A stretch of DNA of 64,000 nucleotides, taken from positions 27,550,710 through 27,614,709 of the forward strand of contig OU744723.1 in assembly GCA_916613615.1 (NCBI GenBank), given 5' to 3'. The translations under genes were made by a program, and so were the position numbers. The DNA is from Steromphala cineraria. Taxonomy: Eukaryota > Mollusca > Gastropoda > Trochida > Trochidae. Positions 1 to 12,537 of this stretch are shown here, in pieces. Position 1 is the stretch's first letter. Each line of letters begins with the position of its first letter. Below the pieces are notes generated by a model. It saw only the letters and a program-made list of their open reading frames with translations, did not search any database and was not told the origin of the DNA.

Positions 1-89
1 ACGATCAATGAACACTCTTTATTGAGTATAATAATCTTCTATTGATTAAAAGTGTTCATAGTTAAAATAAAGCATATACGCAAAACCAT

Positions 90-429
90 GCTAAAGTCGT
101 GACCTTGCTGTGACCTTGACCTTGGACAGATTGTAGAGAAAACCTTTTCAACTTTTTTTACTCTTCCAAGGATGATATATATATACCAAGTAAGAGCTTC
201 ATAGCACAAAAACTTTTCAAGTTATCGCGTTTACAAGGAATTTTTGAGTGATTTTATATTTCGTGACCTTGACCTTTGAACATGTCAAAATCGTTCCCCC
301 GAGGTATAAGCAGTAAGTTATGAATACAAGTTCTGGAAAGCTTAGTAGAAAAAAGTTATGTGCGCGGCGGACGCGGCGGCGGAAACTGCACAAAACCTAA
401 AAGCAGCCCTGTCCTTAGACAGGGCTGCT
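90..429 (+). mobile_element. F5: truncated 3' part of a pearl-like non-autonomous element
   Basis: The stretch carries repeated gtgaccttgacc motifs, a short GC-rich cgg/gac tract at about 361-383, and a perfect 12-bp inverted repeat (402-413 against 418-429, loop ctta) at its right end. That order (body, GC-rich microsatellite-like tract, stem-loop) is the 3' half of the blueprint seen in full in the other families of this window. I found no matching 5' end, so the element is either truncated or begins outside the window. The left limit is approximate. Confidence 0.45.
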
Positions 430-488
430 AATAACATGACTTTACGATGAAATAATGAAATGTTGCCCAAGGGCATCATATGAAAAAT

Positions 489-3400
489 AGAGCCATGGGC
501 TCTGTAGCTCATCAGGCTTTACATTTGATTTCGCTATAGGGTGTGGCCAATGTGGTGCCCCCTTAGTAGGGGCCACGGGGCCACCAAAGCTACAATTTAT
601 AATCCTCACTAGATAATGAGTTTGTACACAAAGTTTCAGCTTTCTAGGTCTTCTGCTTCTGGAGAAGAAGATGAAAATAGGTTTTTAGGGCATGGTCCCT
701 TAGATTCTTAGAAATAATTGGGGTCACAGGGTCACAAAAGTTACAAACTTAGAATCCCCACATGCCAAGGTACCTGCACTCAAAAATATCAGCTCTCTCT
801 CGAGTCATTGGTTCTGGAGAAGAAGACGAACATAGGTTTTTAGGGTGTGGCCCCTGTGGCCCTTAATTGGGGTCACAGGGTCACAGGGTCACAAAAGTTA
901 CAAATTAGAATCCCCATATGCCAAGGTGCCTGTACATAAAATTTCAGCTCTCTAGGGCTTTTGCTTCTGGAGAAGAAGATGAAAATAAGTTTTAAGGGCG
1001 TGTCCCCTGTGGCCCTTAATTGGGGTCACAGGGTCACTAAAGTTACAAATTAGAATCCCCACATGCCAATACACCTACACACAAAATATCAGCTCTCCAG
1101 AGTCATTGGTTCTGGAGAAGAAGACGAACATAGCTTTTAAGGGCGTGGCCCCTGTGGCCCTTAATTGGGGTCACAGGGTCACAAAAGTTACAAATTAGAA
1201 TCCCCATATGCCAAGGTGCCTGTACATAAAATTTCAGCTCTCTAGGGCTTCTGCTTCTGGAGAAGAAGATGAAAATAAGTTTTAAGGGCGTGTCCCCTGT
1301 GGCCCTTAATTGGGGTCACAGGGTCACAAAAGTTACAAATTAGAATCCCCACATGACAAGGTACCTGCACACAAAATATCAGCTCTCTAGAGTCATTGGT
1401 TCTGTAGAAGAAGACGAACATAGGTTTTAAGGGCGTGGCCCTGTGGCCCTTAATTGGGGTCACAGGGTCACCAAAGCTACAATTTATAATCCTCACTAGA
1501 TAATGAGTTTGTACACAAAGTTTCAGCTTTCTAGGTCTTCTGCTTCTGGAGAAGAAGATGAAAATAGGTTTTTAGGGCATGGTCCCTTAGATTCTTAGAA
1601 ATAATTGGGGTCACAGGGTCACAAAAGTTACAAATTTAGAATCCCCACATGCCAAGGTACCTGCACTCAAAAATATCAGCTCTCTCTCGAGTCATTGGTT
1701 CTAGAGAAGAAGACGAACATAGGTTTTTAGGGTGTGGCCCCTGTGGCCCTTAATTGGGGTCACAGGGTCACAAAAGTTACAAATTAGAATTCCCACATGC
1801 CAAGGCACCTGCACACAAAATATCAGCTCTCTCTCGAGTCATTGGTTCTGGAGAAGAAGACGAACATAGGTTTTTAGGGTGTGGCCCCTGTGGCCCTTAA
1901 TTGGGGTCACAGGGTCACAGGGTCACAAAAGTTACAAATTAGAATCCCCATATGCCAAGGTGCCTGTACATAAAATTTCAGCTCTCTAGGGCTTTTGCTT
2001 CTGGAGAAGAAGATGAAAATAAGTTTTAAGGGCGTGTCCCCTGTGGCCCTTAATTGGGGTCACAGGGTCACTAAAGTTACAAATTAGAATCCCCACATGC
2101 CAATACACCTACACACAAAATATCAGCTCTCCAGAGTCATTGGTTCTGGAGAAGAAGACGAACATAGCTTTTAAGGGCGTGGCCCCTGTGGCCCTTAATT
2201 GGGGTCACAGGGTCACAAAAGTTACAAATTAGAATCCCCATATGCCAAGGTGCCTGTACATAAAATTTCAGCTCTCTAGGGCTTCTGCTTCTGGAGAAGA
2301 AGATGAAAATAAGTTTTAAGGGCGTGTCCCCTGTGGCCCTTAATTGGGGTCACAGGGTCACAAAAGTTACAAATTAGAATCCCCACATGACAAGGTACCT
2401 GCACACAAAATATCAGCTCTCTAGAGTCATTGGTTCTGTAGAAGAAGACGAACATAGGTTTTAAGGGCGTGGCCCTGTGGCCCTTAATTGGGGTCACAGG
2501 GTCACCAAAGCTACAATTTATAATCCTCACTAGATAATGAGTTTGTACACAAAGTTTCAGCTTTCTAGGTCTTCTGCTTCTGGAGAAGAAGATGAAAATA
2601 GGTTTTTAGGGCATGGTCCCTTAGATTCTTAGAAATAATTGGGGTCACAGGGTCACAAAAGTTACAAATTTAGAATCCCCACATGCCAAGGTACCTGCAC
2701 TCAAAAATATCAGCTCTCTCTCGAGTCATTGGTTCTGGAGAAGAAGACGAACATAGGTTTTTAGGGTGTGGCCCCTGTGGCCCTTAATTGGGGTCACAGG
2801 GTCACAAAAGTTACAAATTAGAATTCCCACATGCCAAGGCACCTGCACACAAAATATCAGCTCTCTCTCGAGTCATTGGTTCTGGAGAAGAAGACGAACA
2901 TAGGTTTTTAGGGTGTGGCCCCTGTGGCCCTTAATTGGGGTCACAGGGTCACAGGGTCACAAAAGTTACAAATTAGAATCCCCATATGCCAAGGTGCCTG
3001 TACATAAAATTTCAGCTCTCTAGGGCTTTTGCTTCTGGAGAAGAAGATGAAAATAAGTTTTAAGGGCGTGTCCCCTGTGGCCCTTAATTGGGGTCACAGG
3101 GTCACTAAAGTTACAAATTAGAATCCCCACATGCCAATACACCTACACACAAACTATCAGCTCTCCAGAGTCATTGGTTCTGGAGAAGAAGACGAACATA
3201 GCTTTTAAGGGCGTGGCCCCTGTGGCCCTTAATTGGGGTCACAGGGTCACAAAAGTTACAAATTAGAATCCCCATATGCCAAGGTGCCTGTACATAAAAT
3301 TTCAGCTCTCTAGGGCTTCTGCTTCTGGAGAAGAAGATGAAAATAAGTTTTAAGGGCGTGTCCCCTGTGGCCCTTAATTGGGGTCACAGGGTCACAAAAG

Positions 3401-6400
3401 TTACAAATTAGAATCCCCACATGACAAGGTACCTGCACACAAAATATCAGCTCTCTAGAGTCATTGGTTCTGTAAATGAAGACGAACATAGGTTTTAAGG
3501 GCGTGGCCCTGTGGCCCTTAATTGGGGTCACAGGGTCACAAAAGTTACAAATTAGAATCCCCATATGCCAAGGTGCCTGTACATAAAATTTCAGCTCTCT
3601 AGGGCTTTTGCTTCTGGAGAAGAAGATGAAAATAAGTTTTAAGGGCGTGTCCCCTGTGGCCCTTAATTGGGGTCACAGGGTCACTAAAGTTACAAATTAG
3701 AATCCCCACATGCCAATACACCTACACACAAACTATCAGCTCTCCAGAGTCATTGGTTCTGGAGAAGAAGACGAACATAGCTTTTAAGGGCGTGGCCCCT
3801 GTGGCCCTTAATTGGGGTCACAGGGTCACAAAAGTTACAAATTAGAATCCCCATATGCCAAGGTGCCTGTACATAAAATTTCAGCTCTCTAGGGCTTCTG
3901 CTTCTGGAGAAGAAGATGAAAATAAGTTTTAAGGGCGTGTCCCCTGTGGCCCTTAATTGGGGTCACAGGGTCACAAAAGTTACAAATTAGAATCCCCACA
4001 TGACAAGGTACCTGCACACAAAATATCAGCTCTCTAGAGTCATTGGTTCTGTAGAAGAAGACGAACATAGGTTTTTAGGGTGTGGCCCCTGTGGCCCTTA
4101 ATTGGGGTCACAGGGTCACAGGGTCACAAAAGTTACAAATTAGAATCCCCATATGCCAAGGTGCCTGTACATAAAATTTCAGCTCTCTAGGGCTTTTGCT
4201 TCTGGAGAAGAAGATGAAAATAAGTTTTAAGGGCGTGTCCCCTGTGGCCCTTAATTGGGGTCACAGGGTCACTAAAGTTACAAATTAGAATCCCCACATG
4301 CCAATACACCTACACACAAACTATCAGCTCTCCAGAGTCATTGGTTCTGGAGAAGAAGACGAACATAGCTTTTAAGGGCGTGGCCCCTGTGGCCCTTAAT
4401 TGGGGTCACAGGGTCACAAAAGTTACAAATTAGAATCCCCATATGCCAAGGTGCCTGTACATAAAATTTCAGCTCTCTAGGGCTTCTGCTTCTGGAGAAG
4501 AAGATGAAAATAAGTTTTAAGGGCGTGTCCCCTGTGGCCCTTAATTGGGGTCACAGGGTCACAAAAGTTACAAATTAGAATCCCCACATGACAAGGTACC
4601 TGCACACAAAATATCAGCTCTCTAGAGTCATTGGTTCTGTAAATGAAGACGAACATAGGTTTTAAGGGCGTGGCCCTGTGGCCCTTAATTGGGGTCACAG
4701 GGTCACAAAAGTTACAAATTAGAATCCCCATATGCCAAGGTGCCTGTACATAAAATTTCAGCTCTCTAGGGCTTTTGCTTCTGGAGAAGAAGATGAAAAT
4801 AAGTTTTAAGGGCGTGTCCCCTGTGGCCCTTAATTGGGGTCACAGGGTCACTAAAGTTACAAATTAGAATCCCCACATGCCAATACACCTACACACAAAC
4901 TATCAGCTCTCCAGAGTCATTGGTTCTGGAGAAGAAGACGAACATAGCTTTTAAGGGCGTGGCCCCTGTGGCCCTTAATTGGGGTCACAGGGTCACAAAA
5001 GTTACAAATTAGAATCCCCATATGCCAAGGTGCCTGTACATAAAATTTCAGCTCTCTAGGGCTTTTGCTTCTGGAGAAGAAGATGAAAATAAGTTTTAAG
5101 GGCGTGTCCCCTGTGGCCCTTAATTGGGGTCACAGGGTCACAAAAGTTACAAATTAGAATCCCCACATGACAAGGTACCTGCACACAAAATTTCAGCTCT
5201 CTAGAGTCATTGGTTCTGTAGAAGAAGACGAACATAGGTTTTAAGGGCGTGGCCCTGTGGCCCTTAATTGGGGTCACAGGGTCACAAAAGTTACAAATTA
5301 GAATCCCCATATGCCAAGGTGCCTGTACATAAAATTTCAGCTCTCTAGGGCTTCTGCTTCTGGAGAAGAAGATGAAAATAAGTTTTAAGGGCGTGTCCCC
5401 TGTGGCCCTTAATTGGGGTCACAGGGTCACAAAAGTTACAAATTAGAATCCCCACATGACAAGGTACCTGCACACAAAATATCAGCTCTCTAGAGTCATT
5501 GGTTCTGTAGAAGAAGACGAACATAGGTTTTAAGGGCGTGGCCCTGTGGCCCTTAATTGGGGTCACAGGGTCACAAAAGTTACAAATTAGAATCCCCATA
5601 TATATGCCAAGGTGTTTGTACATAAAATTTCAGCTCTCTTGGGCTTCTGCTTCTGGAGAAGAAGATGAAAATAAGTTTTAAGGGCGTGTCCCCTGTGGCC
5701 CTTAATTGGGGTCACAGGGTCACAAAAGTTACAAATTAGAATCCCCACATGACAAGGTACCTGCACACAAAATATCAGCTCTCTAGAGTCATTGGTTCTG
5801 TAGAAGAAGACGAACATAGGTTTTAAGGGCGTGGCCCTGTGGCCCTTAATTGGGGTCACAGGGTCACAAAAGTTACAAATTAGAATCCCCACATGACAAG
5901 GTGCCTGTACATAAAATTTCAGCTCTCTAGAGTCATTGGTTCTGTAGAAGAAGACGAACATAGGTTTTAAGGGCGTGGCCCTGTGGCCCTTAATTGGGGT
6001 CACAGGGTCACAAAAGTTACAAATTAGAATCCCCATATGCCAAGGTGCCTGTACATAAAATTTCAGCTCTCTAGGGCTTTTGCTTCTGGAGAAGAAGATG
6101 AAAATAAGTTTTAAGGGCGTGTCCCCTGTGGCCCTTAATTGGGGTCACAGGGTCACTAAAGTTACAAATTAGAATCCCCACATGCCAATACACCTACACA
6201 CAAACTATCAGCTCTCCAGAGTCATTGGTTCTGGAGAAGAAGACGAACATAGCTTTTAAGGGCGTGGCCCCTGTGGCCCTTAATTGGGGTCACAGGGTCA
6301 CAAAAGTTACAAATTAGAATCCCCATATGCCAAGGTGCCTGTACATAAAATTTCAGCTCTCTAGGGCTTCTGCTTCTGGAGAAGAAGATGAAAATAAGTT

Positions 6401-8531
6401 TTAAGGGCGTGTCCCCTGTGGCCCTTAATTGGGGTCACAGGGTCACAAAAGTTACAAATTAGAATCCCCACATGACAAGGTACCTGCACACAAAATATCA
6501 GCTCTCTAGAGTCATTGGTTCTGTAGAAGAAGACGAACATAGGTTTTAAGGGCGTGGCCCTGTGGCCCTTAATTGGGGTCACAGGGTCACAAAAGTTACA
6601 AATTAGAATCCCCATATGCCAAGGTGCCTGTACATAAAATTTCAGCTCTCTAGGGCTTCTGCTTCTGGAGAAGAAGATAAAAATAAGTTTTAAGGGCGTG
6701 TCCCCTGTGGCCCTTAATTGGGGTCACAGGGTCACAAAAGTTACAAATTAGAATCCCCACATGACAAGGTACCTGCACACAAAATATCAGCTCTCTAGAG
6801 TCATTGGTTCTGTAGAAGAAGACGAACATAGGTTTTAAGGGCGTGGCCCTGTGGCCCTTAATTGGGGTCACAGGGTCACAAAAGTTACAAATTAGAATCC
6901 CCATATATATGCCAAGGTGTTTGTACATAAAATTTCAGCTCTCTTGGGCTTCTGCTTCTGGAGAAGAAGATGAAAATAAGTTTTAAGGGCGTGTCCCCTG
7001 TGGCCCTTAATTGGGGTCACAGGGTCACAAAAGTTACAAATTAGAATCCCCACATGACAAGGTACCTGCACACAAAATATCAGCTCTCTAGAGTCATTGG
7101 TTCTGTAGAAGAAGACGAACATAGGTTTTAAGGGCGTGGCCCTGTGGCCCTTAATTGGGGTCACAGGGTCACAAAAGTTACAAATTAGAATCCCCACATG
7201 ACAAGGTGCCTGTACATAAAATTTCAGCTCTCTAGAGTCATTGGTTCTGTAGAAGAAGACGAACATAGGTTTTAAGGGCGTGGCCCTGTGGCCCTTAATT
7301 GGGGTCACAGGGTCACAAAAGTTACAAATTAGAATCCCCATATGCCAAGGTGCCTGTACATAAAATTTCAGCTCTCTAGGGCTTTTGCTTCTGGAGAAGA
7401 AGATGAAAATAAGTTTTAAGGGCGTGTCCCCTGTGGCCCTTAATTGGGGTCACAGGGTCACTAAAGTTACAAATTAGAATCCCCACATGCCAATACACCT
7501 ACACACAAACTATCAGCTCTCCAGAGTCATTGGTTCTGGAGAAGAAGACGAACATAGCTTTTAAGGGCGTGGCCCCTGTGGCCCTTAATTGGGGTCACAG
7601 GGTCACAAAAGTTACAAATTAGAATCCCCATATGCCAAGGTGCCTGTACATAAAATTTCAGCTCTCTAGGGCTTCTGCTTCTGGAGAAGAAGATGAAAAT
7701 AAGTTTTAAGGGCGTGTCCCCTGTGGCCCTTAATTGGGGTCACAGGGTCACAAAAGTTACAAATTAGAATCCCCACATGACAAGGTACCTGCACACAAAA
7801 TATCAGCTCTCTAGAGTCATTGGTTCTGTAGAAGAAGACGAACATAGGTTTTAAGGGCGTGGCCCTGTGGCCCTTAATTGGGGTCACAGGGTCACAAAAG
7901 TTACAAATTAGAATCCCCATATGCCAAGGTGCCTGTACATAAAATTTCAGCTCTCTAGGGCTTCTGCTTCTGGAGAAGAAGATGAAAATAAGTTTTAAGG
8001 GCGTGTCCCCTGTGGCCCTTAATTGGGGTCACAGGGTCACAAAAGTTACAAATTAGAATCCCCACATGACAAGGTACCTGCACACAAAATATCAGCTCTC
8101 TAGAGTCATTGGTTCTGTAGAAGAAGACGAACATAGGTTTTAAGGGCGTGGCCCTGTGGCCCTTAATTGGGGTCACAGGGTCACAAAAGTTACAAATTAG
8201 AATCCCCATATATATGCCAAGGTGTTTGTACATAAAATTTCAGCTCTCTTGGGCTTCTGCTTCTGGAGAAGAAGATGAAAATAAGTTTTAAGGGCGTGGT
8301 CCCTGTGGCCCTAAATTGGGGTCACAGGGTCACCAAAGTTACAAATCAGAATCCCCACATGCCAAGGTACCTGAACACACAATTTCAGCTCTCTAGTATA
8401 TATGGTTTATGAGGAGAAGTCGAAAGTGTCAAAAGTTTAGGGACGATGGACAACGGACGGACGGACGGACAACGGACGCACGGACGGAGGGCCATGCCAC
8501 AAGCCCATCTGGCCTTTCAGGCCTGATGAGC
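489..8531 (+). mobile_element. F1 element copy A, expanded pearl/Helentron-like non-autonomous element
   Basis: The left end has a hairpin with 6-bp arms (489-494 and 498-503) followed by gctcatcaggc (507-517). The right end has a degenerate acgg microsatellite (about 8442-8497), then a stem-loop (8506-8515 against 8519-8528, one mismatch, loop ttc), then the exact reverse complement of the left motif (8521-8531). The same two ends bound short copies at 8617-9310 and 46157-46991, so the 8-kb stretch is one element whose core has expanded rather than a free satellite. No transposase or replicase is encoded, so it is non-autonomous. Placement in the pearl/DINE-like Helentron class rests on architecture only. 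It lies in the ALG13 intron, antisense to that gene. Confidence 0.7.
560..8400 (+). repeat. Tandem core of F1 copy A, ~145-bp units in layered higher-order repeats
   Basis: The monomer is about 144-147 bp and contains ggggtcacagggtcac, then a segment matching acaaattagaatcccca, then ttctggagaagaaga. There are about 54 units. Identical segments recur at three longer spacings: 1034 bp (7 units, for example 1471 to 2505), 1167 bp (8 units, 3471 to 4638) and 1305 bp (9 units, seen twice from about 5056 to 6361 to 7666). Neighbouring units differ more than units one higher-order period apart, which means recent block duplication. Several reading frames stay open across the units but change with each indel, and I regard none as coding. 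Confidence 0.9.
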
Positions 8532-8616
8532 CAAAAATATGAACCTTGATATGACTGTCAATGTAGGTAATAAAATAATAAATACAGCAAATTGACAAAC
8601 CCTGATACCAAAAAAT

Positions 8617-9310
8617 AGAGCCATTGGCTCTGTAGCTCATCAGGCTTCATCATCAATTATGCTGTAGAGTGTGGCCAATGTGATTCCCCCTTTGTAGAGG
8701 CCAAAAGGGCACCAATCATAAAATTAAGTATATAGGTGACAAGTTTCAGTTTTCTAGGCCTTATACTTCAGGAGAAGAAGATGAAAATAGATTTGAAGGA
8801 CGTTCCTGTTGCCTTTATTAGGAGCAACAGGGTCACCAAAGCTACAATTCATAATCCTCTCACTAGTCAAGGAGTCTGTACACAAAAATTCAGCTTTCTA
8901 GGCCTTATGCTTCTGGAAAAGACAATGCAAATAGGTTTTTAGGGCGTGGCCCCTGTAACTCTTATTAGATGTCACAGGGCCACCAAAGCTACAATTTATA
9001 ATCTTCACCAGTCAAGGAGTCTGCAAACAAAGTTTCAGCTTTCTAGGCCTCATGGTTCTGGAGAAGAAGATGAAAATAGGTTTTTAGGGCGTGGCCCCTG
9101 TGGCCCTTATTAGGGGTCACAGGGCCACTAAAGCTACAATTTATAATCCTCACTAGCCAAGGAGTCTGTACACAAAGTTTCAGCTTTCTAGGCCTCATGG
9201 TTCTTGAGAAGAAGTCGAAATTCAACAAAGTTTACGGACGGACGGACGGACGGACGCCGGACACCTTGCCATGCCATAAGCCCATCGGGCCTTACAGGCC
9301 AGATGAGCTA
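8617..9310 (+). mobile_element. F1 element copy B, short form
   Basis: The 5' hairpin has 7-bp arms (8617-8623 and 8625-8631), followed by the subterminal motif tagctcatcaggc (8633-8645). About four diverged core units spaced 146-147 bp follow. The 3' end has a (gacg)n tract at about 9234-9258 and a stem-loop with arms catcgggcct and aggccagatg, then gatgagct. It sits 85 bp after copy A in the same orientation and shows the unexpanded form of the family. Confidence 0.75.
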
Positions 9311-9404
9311 AAAAGTGAGAATTTTGTTTCATCATATTCTCATCAAAATGCAACCATATTTACACAAAGATACTAAACTTACTCAATTCACTTCCAATTC
9401 TTAC

Positions 9405-11179
9405 CTGCATGACTTATGACAAGGGATGCATCTCTGATGTCAGCTTCAATCGAACTCTTGTAGTCGAAGTGATCAACTTCAAACCCTTCCATATCCCTGT
9501 GTGGTACGTCAAAGTCTATCGTTCCAGTCTGTAGAACAAGCTTTGAGTATCCCAATGCCTTGAAAATCTGAAGTTTAAATTAAAACACAAATCTGACTAA
9601 TATATTCTACCAAAAAAACAAACAGTTAAAGGGATTGTGATTTATAGATCATTTAGTGATGGTTGTGATGCCTTTCTTTCTTACAAATTAAACATGTTTA
9701 ACAGATTGCAGCAGTCCTTGGAGAGAAGTAAAAATGTTTAGAGTTTACGGCTTGATGGAGGGAATGAAAGGAAGTAATGCCATTAAAGGTCTGATAAGCC
9801 CAAAAATACACCCATGCCTCTGCATTTATTTATTTCTTTTATAGGTGCTCTCAAGAAATACAAATCTTTAGGGTCAGCATTGGAAACTAAAATAATTTTG
9901 CCCATATAATAGGATTACTTATACTATTGGGTCACCGGTTAAGGAGAGATAGTACTCAGAAATCAAACTTACTTCAGTAACATTTTGCAACAGAATTTTC
10001 ATAATAGTCAATAAATCCAAAAGTAACCTCCTAATATTATAATATTTATTCATTGTTTAACTACGATGGGATGCCTTTCATCTCCAAGAATTAAGAGTGT
10101 CATGTGATTCTGTTATTCACATCACAACAATACATAACATTTGTAGTAAATAATAATCATAATAATAATACTTTATTGTCCTCAGTACATGTACATTGGA
10201 ATTTTATTTGTGCCCATGGCACCCGGCAGCCACAGTGCAGCGCCAGTTAATACACTGTTCTGTCTTTACAATGCTGAGTGTCAAGCAATACAGCAAACTA
10301 CGACCTTTTAACGTCTTTTGGTATGATGCTACCAGGAATCAAAACCCGGTCTTCCGTGTGACAAGCAGACACTCTACCACTGAGCTACGCCCTTGATAAA
10401 TATTTATACATTAGTTAGTTAATTCGACTGGTATAGTTGCTTTTTCATATTATTGTCTTTATTTGGTAGTGGTGTTGTTAATAATTACATGGTAGACCAT
10501 CGAAGTTGCACATAAAATGATCAAAATTGCTGCAATATCGGATAATTAAGTTTTATTCAGTATCATAAACATGACATCACAGTGTGAAAGAACATTTGGT
10601 GATTCCCTTTTATCATATCTGAATTCATGTTTATGGTCAATTGTACTCATAATTTGTTATATAAATATTAAAATCTGAAGTATATAAATGACTGAAAAAT
10701 CCTTTTGAATAGGCAAAATTGTTTTCAAAAATCTTTTTTTGTTCAATGCCTGCCTTCTTTAACTTTATCTGCCTACAGTGTCATTATTTTTTACAACCTA
10801 TAATAATATTATGTACATTAGACTTCATTCTAGACTTTTTGTTTGATGGATATCAGGGTGAAAGGTTGGAGAATAATGCGTAGATACCAGAATGCATGTT
10901 GATGGGTCAACAGCCTCGAATATCATTGTTTAATGAAAAAAAGACTAGATGACATATCGAAAAGACGGTTTCATAAAAATTAAATCAAACTTTTGTCCAT
11001 GGTGGAGCTTTCTAATTCTATAGGTTTATTGACACGGCACTCGGAAAATTAACAAAGTTATTGCAAAAACATGAGTGAAATAAATTTCTATCAACCTCGC
11101 ATAGTTGGCTCGATGACGTAGTTTTAATAAGATCATCAAATTTCGTAGTTCCTACTGTCACGAAAACAGAGCGTGACAT
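9405..11179 (-). CDS. ALG13: ALG13, UDP-N-acetylglucosamine transferase subunit, first two coding exons (5' part)
   Basis: ALG13 is the catalytic partner of membrane-bound ALG14 on the cytosolic face of the ER, adding the second GlcNAc to dolichol-PP-GlcNAc. Exon 1 spans 11179-11096 (84 nt) and starts MSRSVFVTVGTTKFDDLI, containing the family's N-terminal TVGTT signature. It ends in GAG before a weak GTTGAT donor. Exon 2 spans 9567-9405 (163 nt), begins after ttcag, encodes FKALGYSKLVLQTG near its start and KSSIEADIRDASLVISHAG at its end, and closes at a GTAAGA donor in phase 1. Both segments align in order with animal ALG13, including the SHAG sugar-nucleotide motif. The remaining exons must lie left of position 1, because 1-9310 is repeat. 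The intron after exon 2 is therefore at least 9.4 kb. I chose the ATG because it directly precedes the family's conserved start. Confidence 0.88.
10150..10393 (-). mobile_element. tRNA-Asp-derived SINE in ALG13 intron 1
   Basis: On the minus strand the element begins ggcgtagctcagtggtagag (A-box region). It continues with an anticodon arm containing cttgtcac (GTC, Asp) and then gaccgggttttgattcc (B box), very like an animal tRNA-Asp from anticodon arm to T arm. An unrelated body follows and ends in aataaag plus an AT-rich (att)n tail at 10150-10172. It is a SINE and not a working tRNA gene, because the acceptor stem has no 3' partner. It lies sense to ALG13. Confidence 0.75.
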
Positions 11180-12537
11180 TTTCCACGCGGACATACTACT
11201 TTACTCTCCACTAATATTAATCATCAAGGTACATGTTCCTAGTAAATAAAATACAATACAAAGAGGTGTTCAATTATTTTTAAGAATTGTTATATTTGTA
11301 TAGATTTAGTAAATTTTATGTTATCATTTAAAATACTAATTTTAGTATTCGAAAAAATTTCTTTTATAAAGGCGTTCCGATACTACTGTCAATAGTTGTG
11401 TAAGGACTCGATCGTTAGGTTCGCAGTAAATATATAACAAAATATTTGTTTTTATGTTCAAATATTTCGTTGTCATAAAACATACAAAATCAACAAATAA
11501 ATATGATGTTTTTAAGACTTTGGTTATTTTATTTATTAGACGTAGTAGATATATCCGGAAATCTACCAATCACCGCTTGCTATTTTGATAAGTTGCGTTG
11601 CAAGAATGGCTGTCAGTTCACTGCAAGAAGAGAAGAAAACAACATAAAATATTTTACCCAAGGTAAGCTCAGTCGCGATTATATTCAGCTAAGCTTCCGC
11701 CGAACGATTTATATTTTTATGAAGTCTAATATATAGGAATATTTATCTGGTTGGCTACGAAGATAAGGGTTTGAGGTGAAGAGTTCGGCGCACCCACCAA
11801 TATTGCACGTTAGACGAACTTGGTAATGGGTGGTATCACAACATGAATTATTTGTGTGATTTACAGTTGCGTTTACCACAAACGAAGAAGAAAATGTGTT
11901 TTTTATTAATCATTATTCAGTGCGACTTCACATTTGGCGAGTGCTTGTGATAAGCTGAAAACATAAGAAATTAATAAAACTGTTTTACTGATTGATTAAT
12001 TCTTATTGAAAATAACTACTGGCTGGCTGTTTTTTATAGATGTTTTCGTTTCTAATATCAAAACGCATAAATAAATTTGTTAGATATACTACATAGCACT
12101 TGATTAGGGGTTGTCCTGCCAGGAAAGAAATGTTTCAATCGTAGATTGTTTTCTACTGCTCTACAGCTGTTAAAAAATAACAAAGGACCGATACTGAATT
12201 TCGTAGCACCTTACCGTAATAGTTATCGCCAACATACAGTATCAATTCACAAAATTTAAATTCAGTTCCAATTTCTTGCAAAATTTCAGTGGTACTGAAA
12301 TCACATTTCCTCTGAACGAAGACGTATCTTAATTCTTTATTTATTAATTTGATTGATTTTCCTTCCCCCGAAAGGCAAAGTGACGGACTGTCAGTGACAA
12401 GCATCCAAATCGACGGTAGGGACTTTGTCACGATACAGGTACCTCACAATATTATACATATCAGTGTACTAAGATATATATTGAATACGGGAAACAGTCT
12501 TTTCTTAGGAGGATCCCGTTCGTTGCAGTGCATTTTT
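11180..12537. other. Intergenic region upstream of ALG13; no assignable gene
   Basis: This is probably the ALG13 promoter side. The sequence is AT-rich with no recognised element. One stretch near 12349-12438 looks slightly exon-like: a pyrimidine tract before gaaag, an open frame reading SVTSIQIDGRDFVTIQ, and a gtacct donor-like end. On the other strand a frame through 12431-12205 ends near a GTAAGG. I recognise neither, and either may be chance. Confidence 0.3.

Noticed and set aside
1242..8233. Series of 84-149 residue minus-strand open frames that look like a tandem protein family
   Set aside because: They are translations of the 145-bp F1 core units. They change at unit indels, repeat at the unit period, and have no starts, splice sites or codon bias of their own.
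489..8531. Centromeric or free satellite array
   Set aside because: It is bounded by the same two ends as short dispersed copies, so it is an expanded element.
10196..10396. Plus-strand open frame of 66 codons
   Set aside because: It is the reverse strand of the tRNA-Asp-derived SINE.
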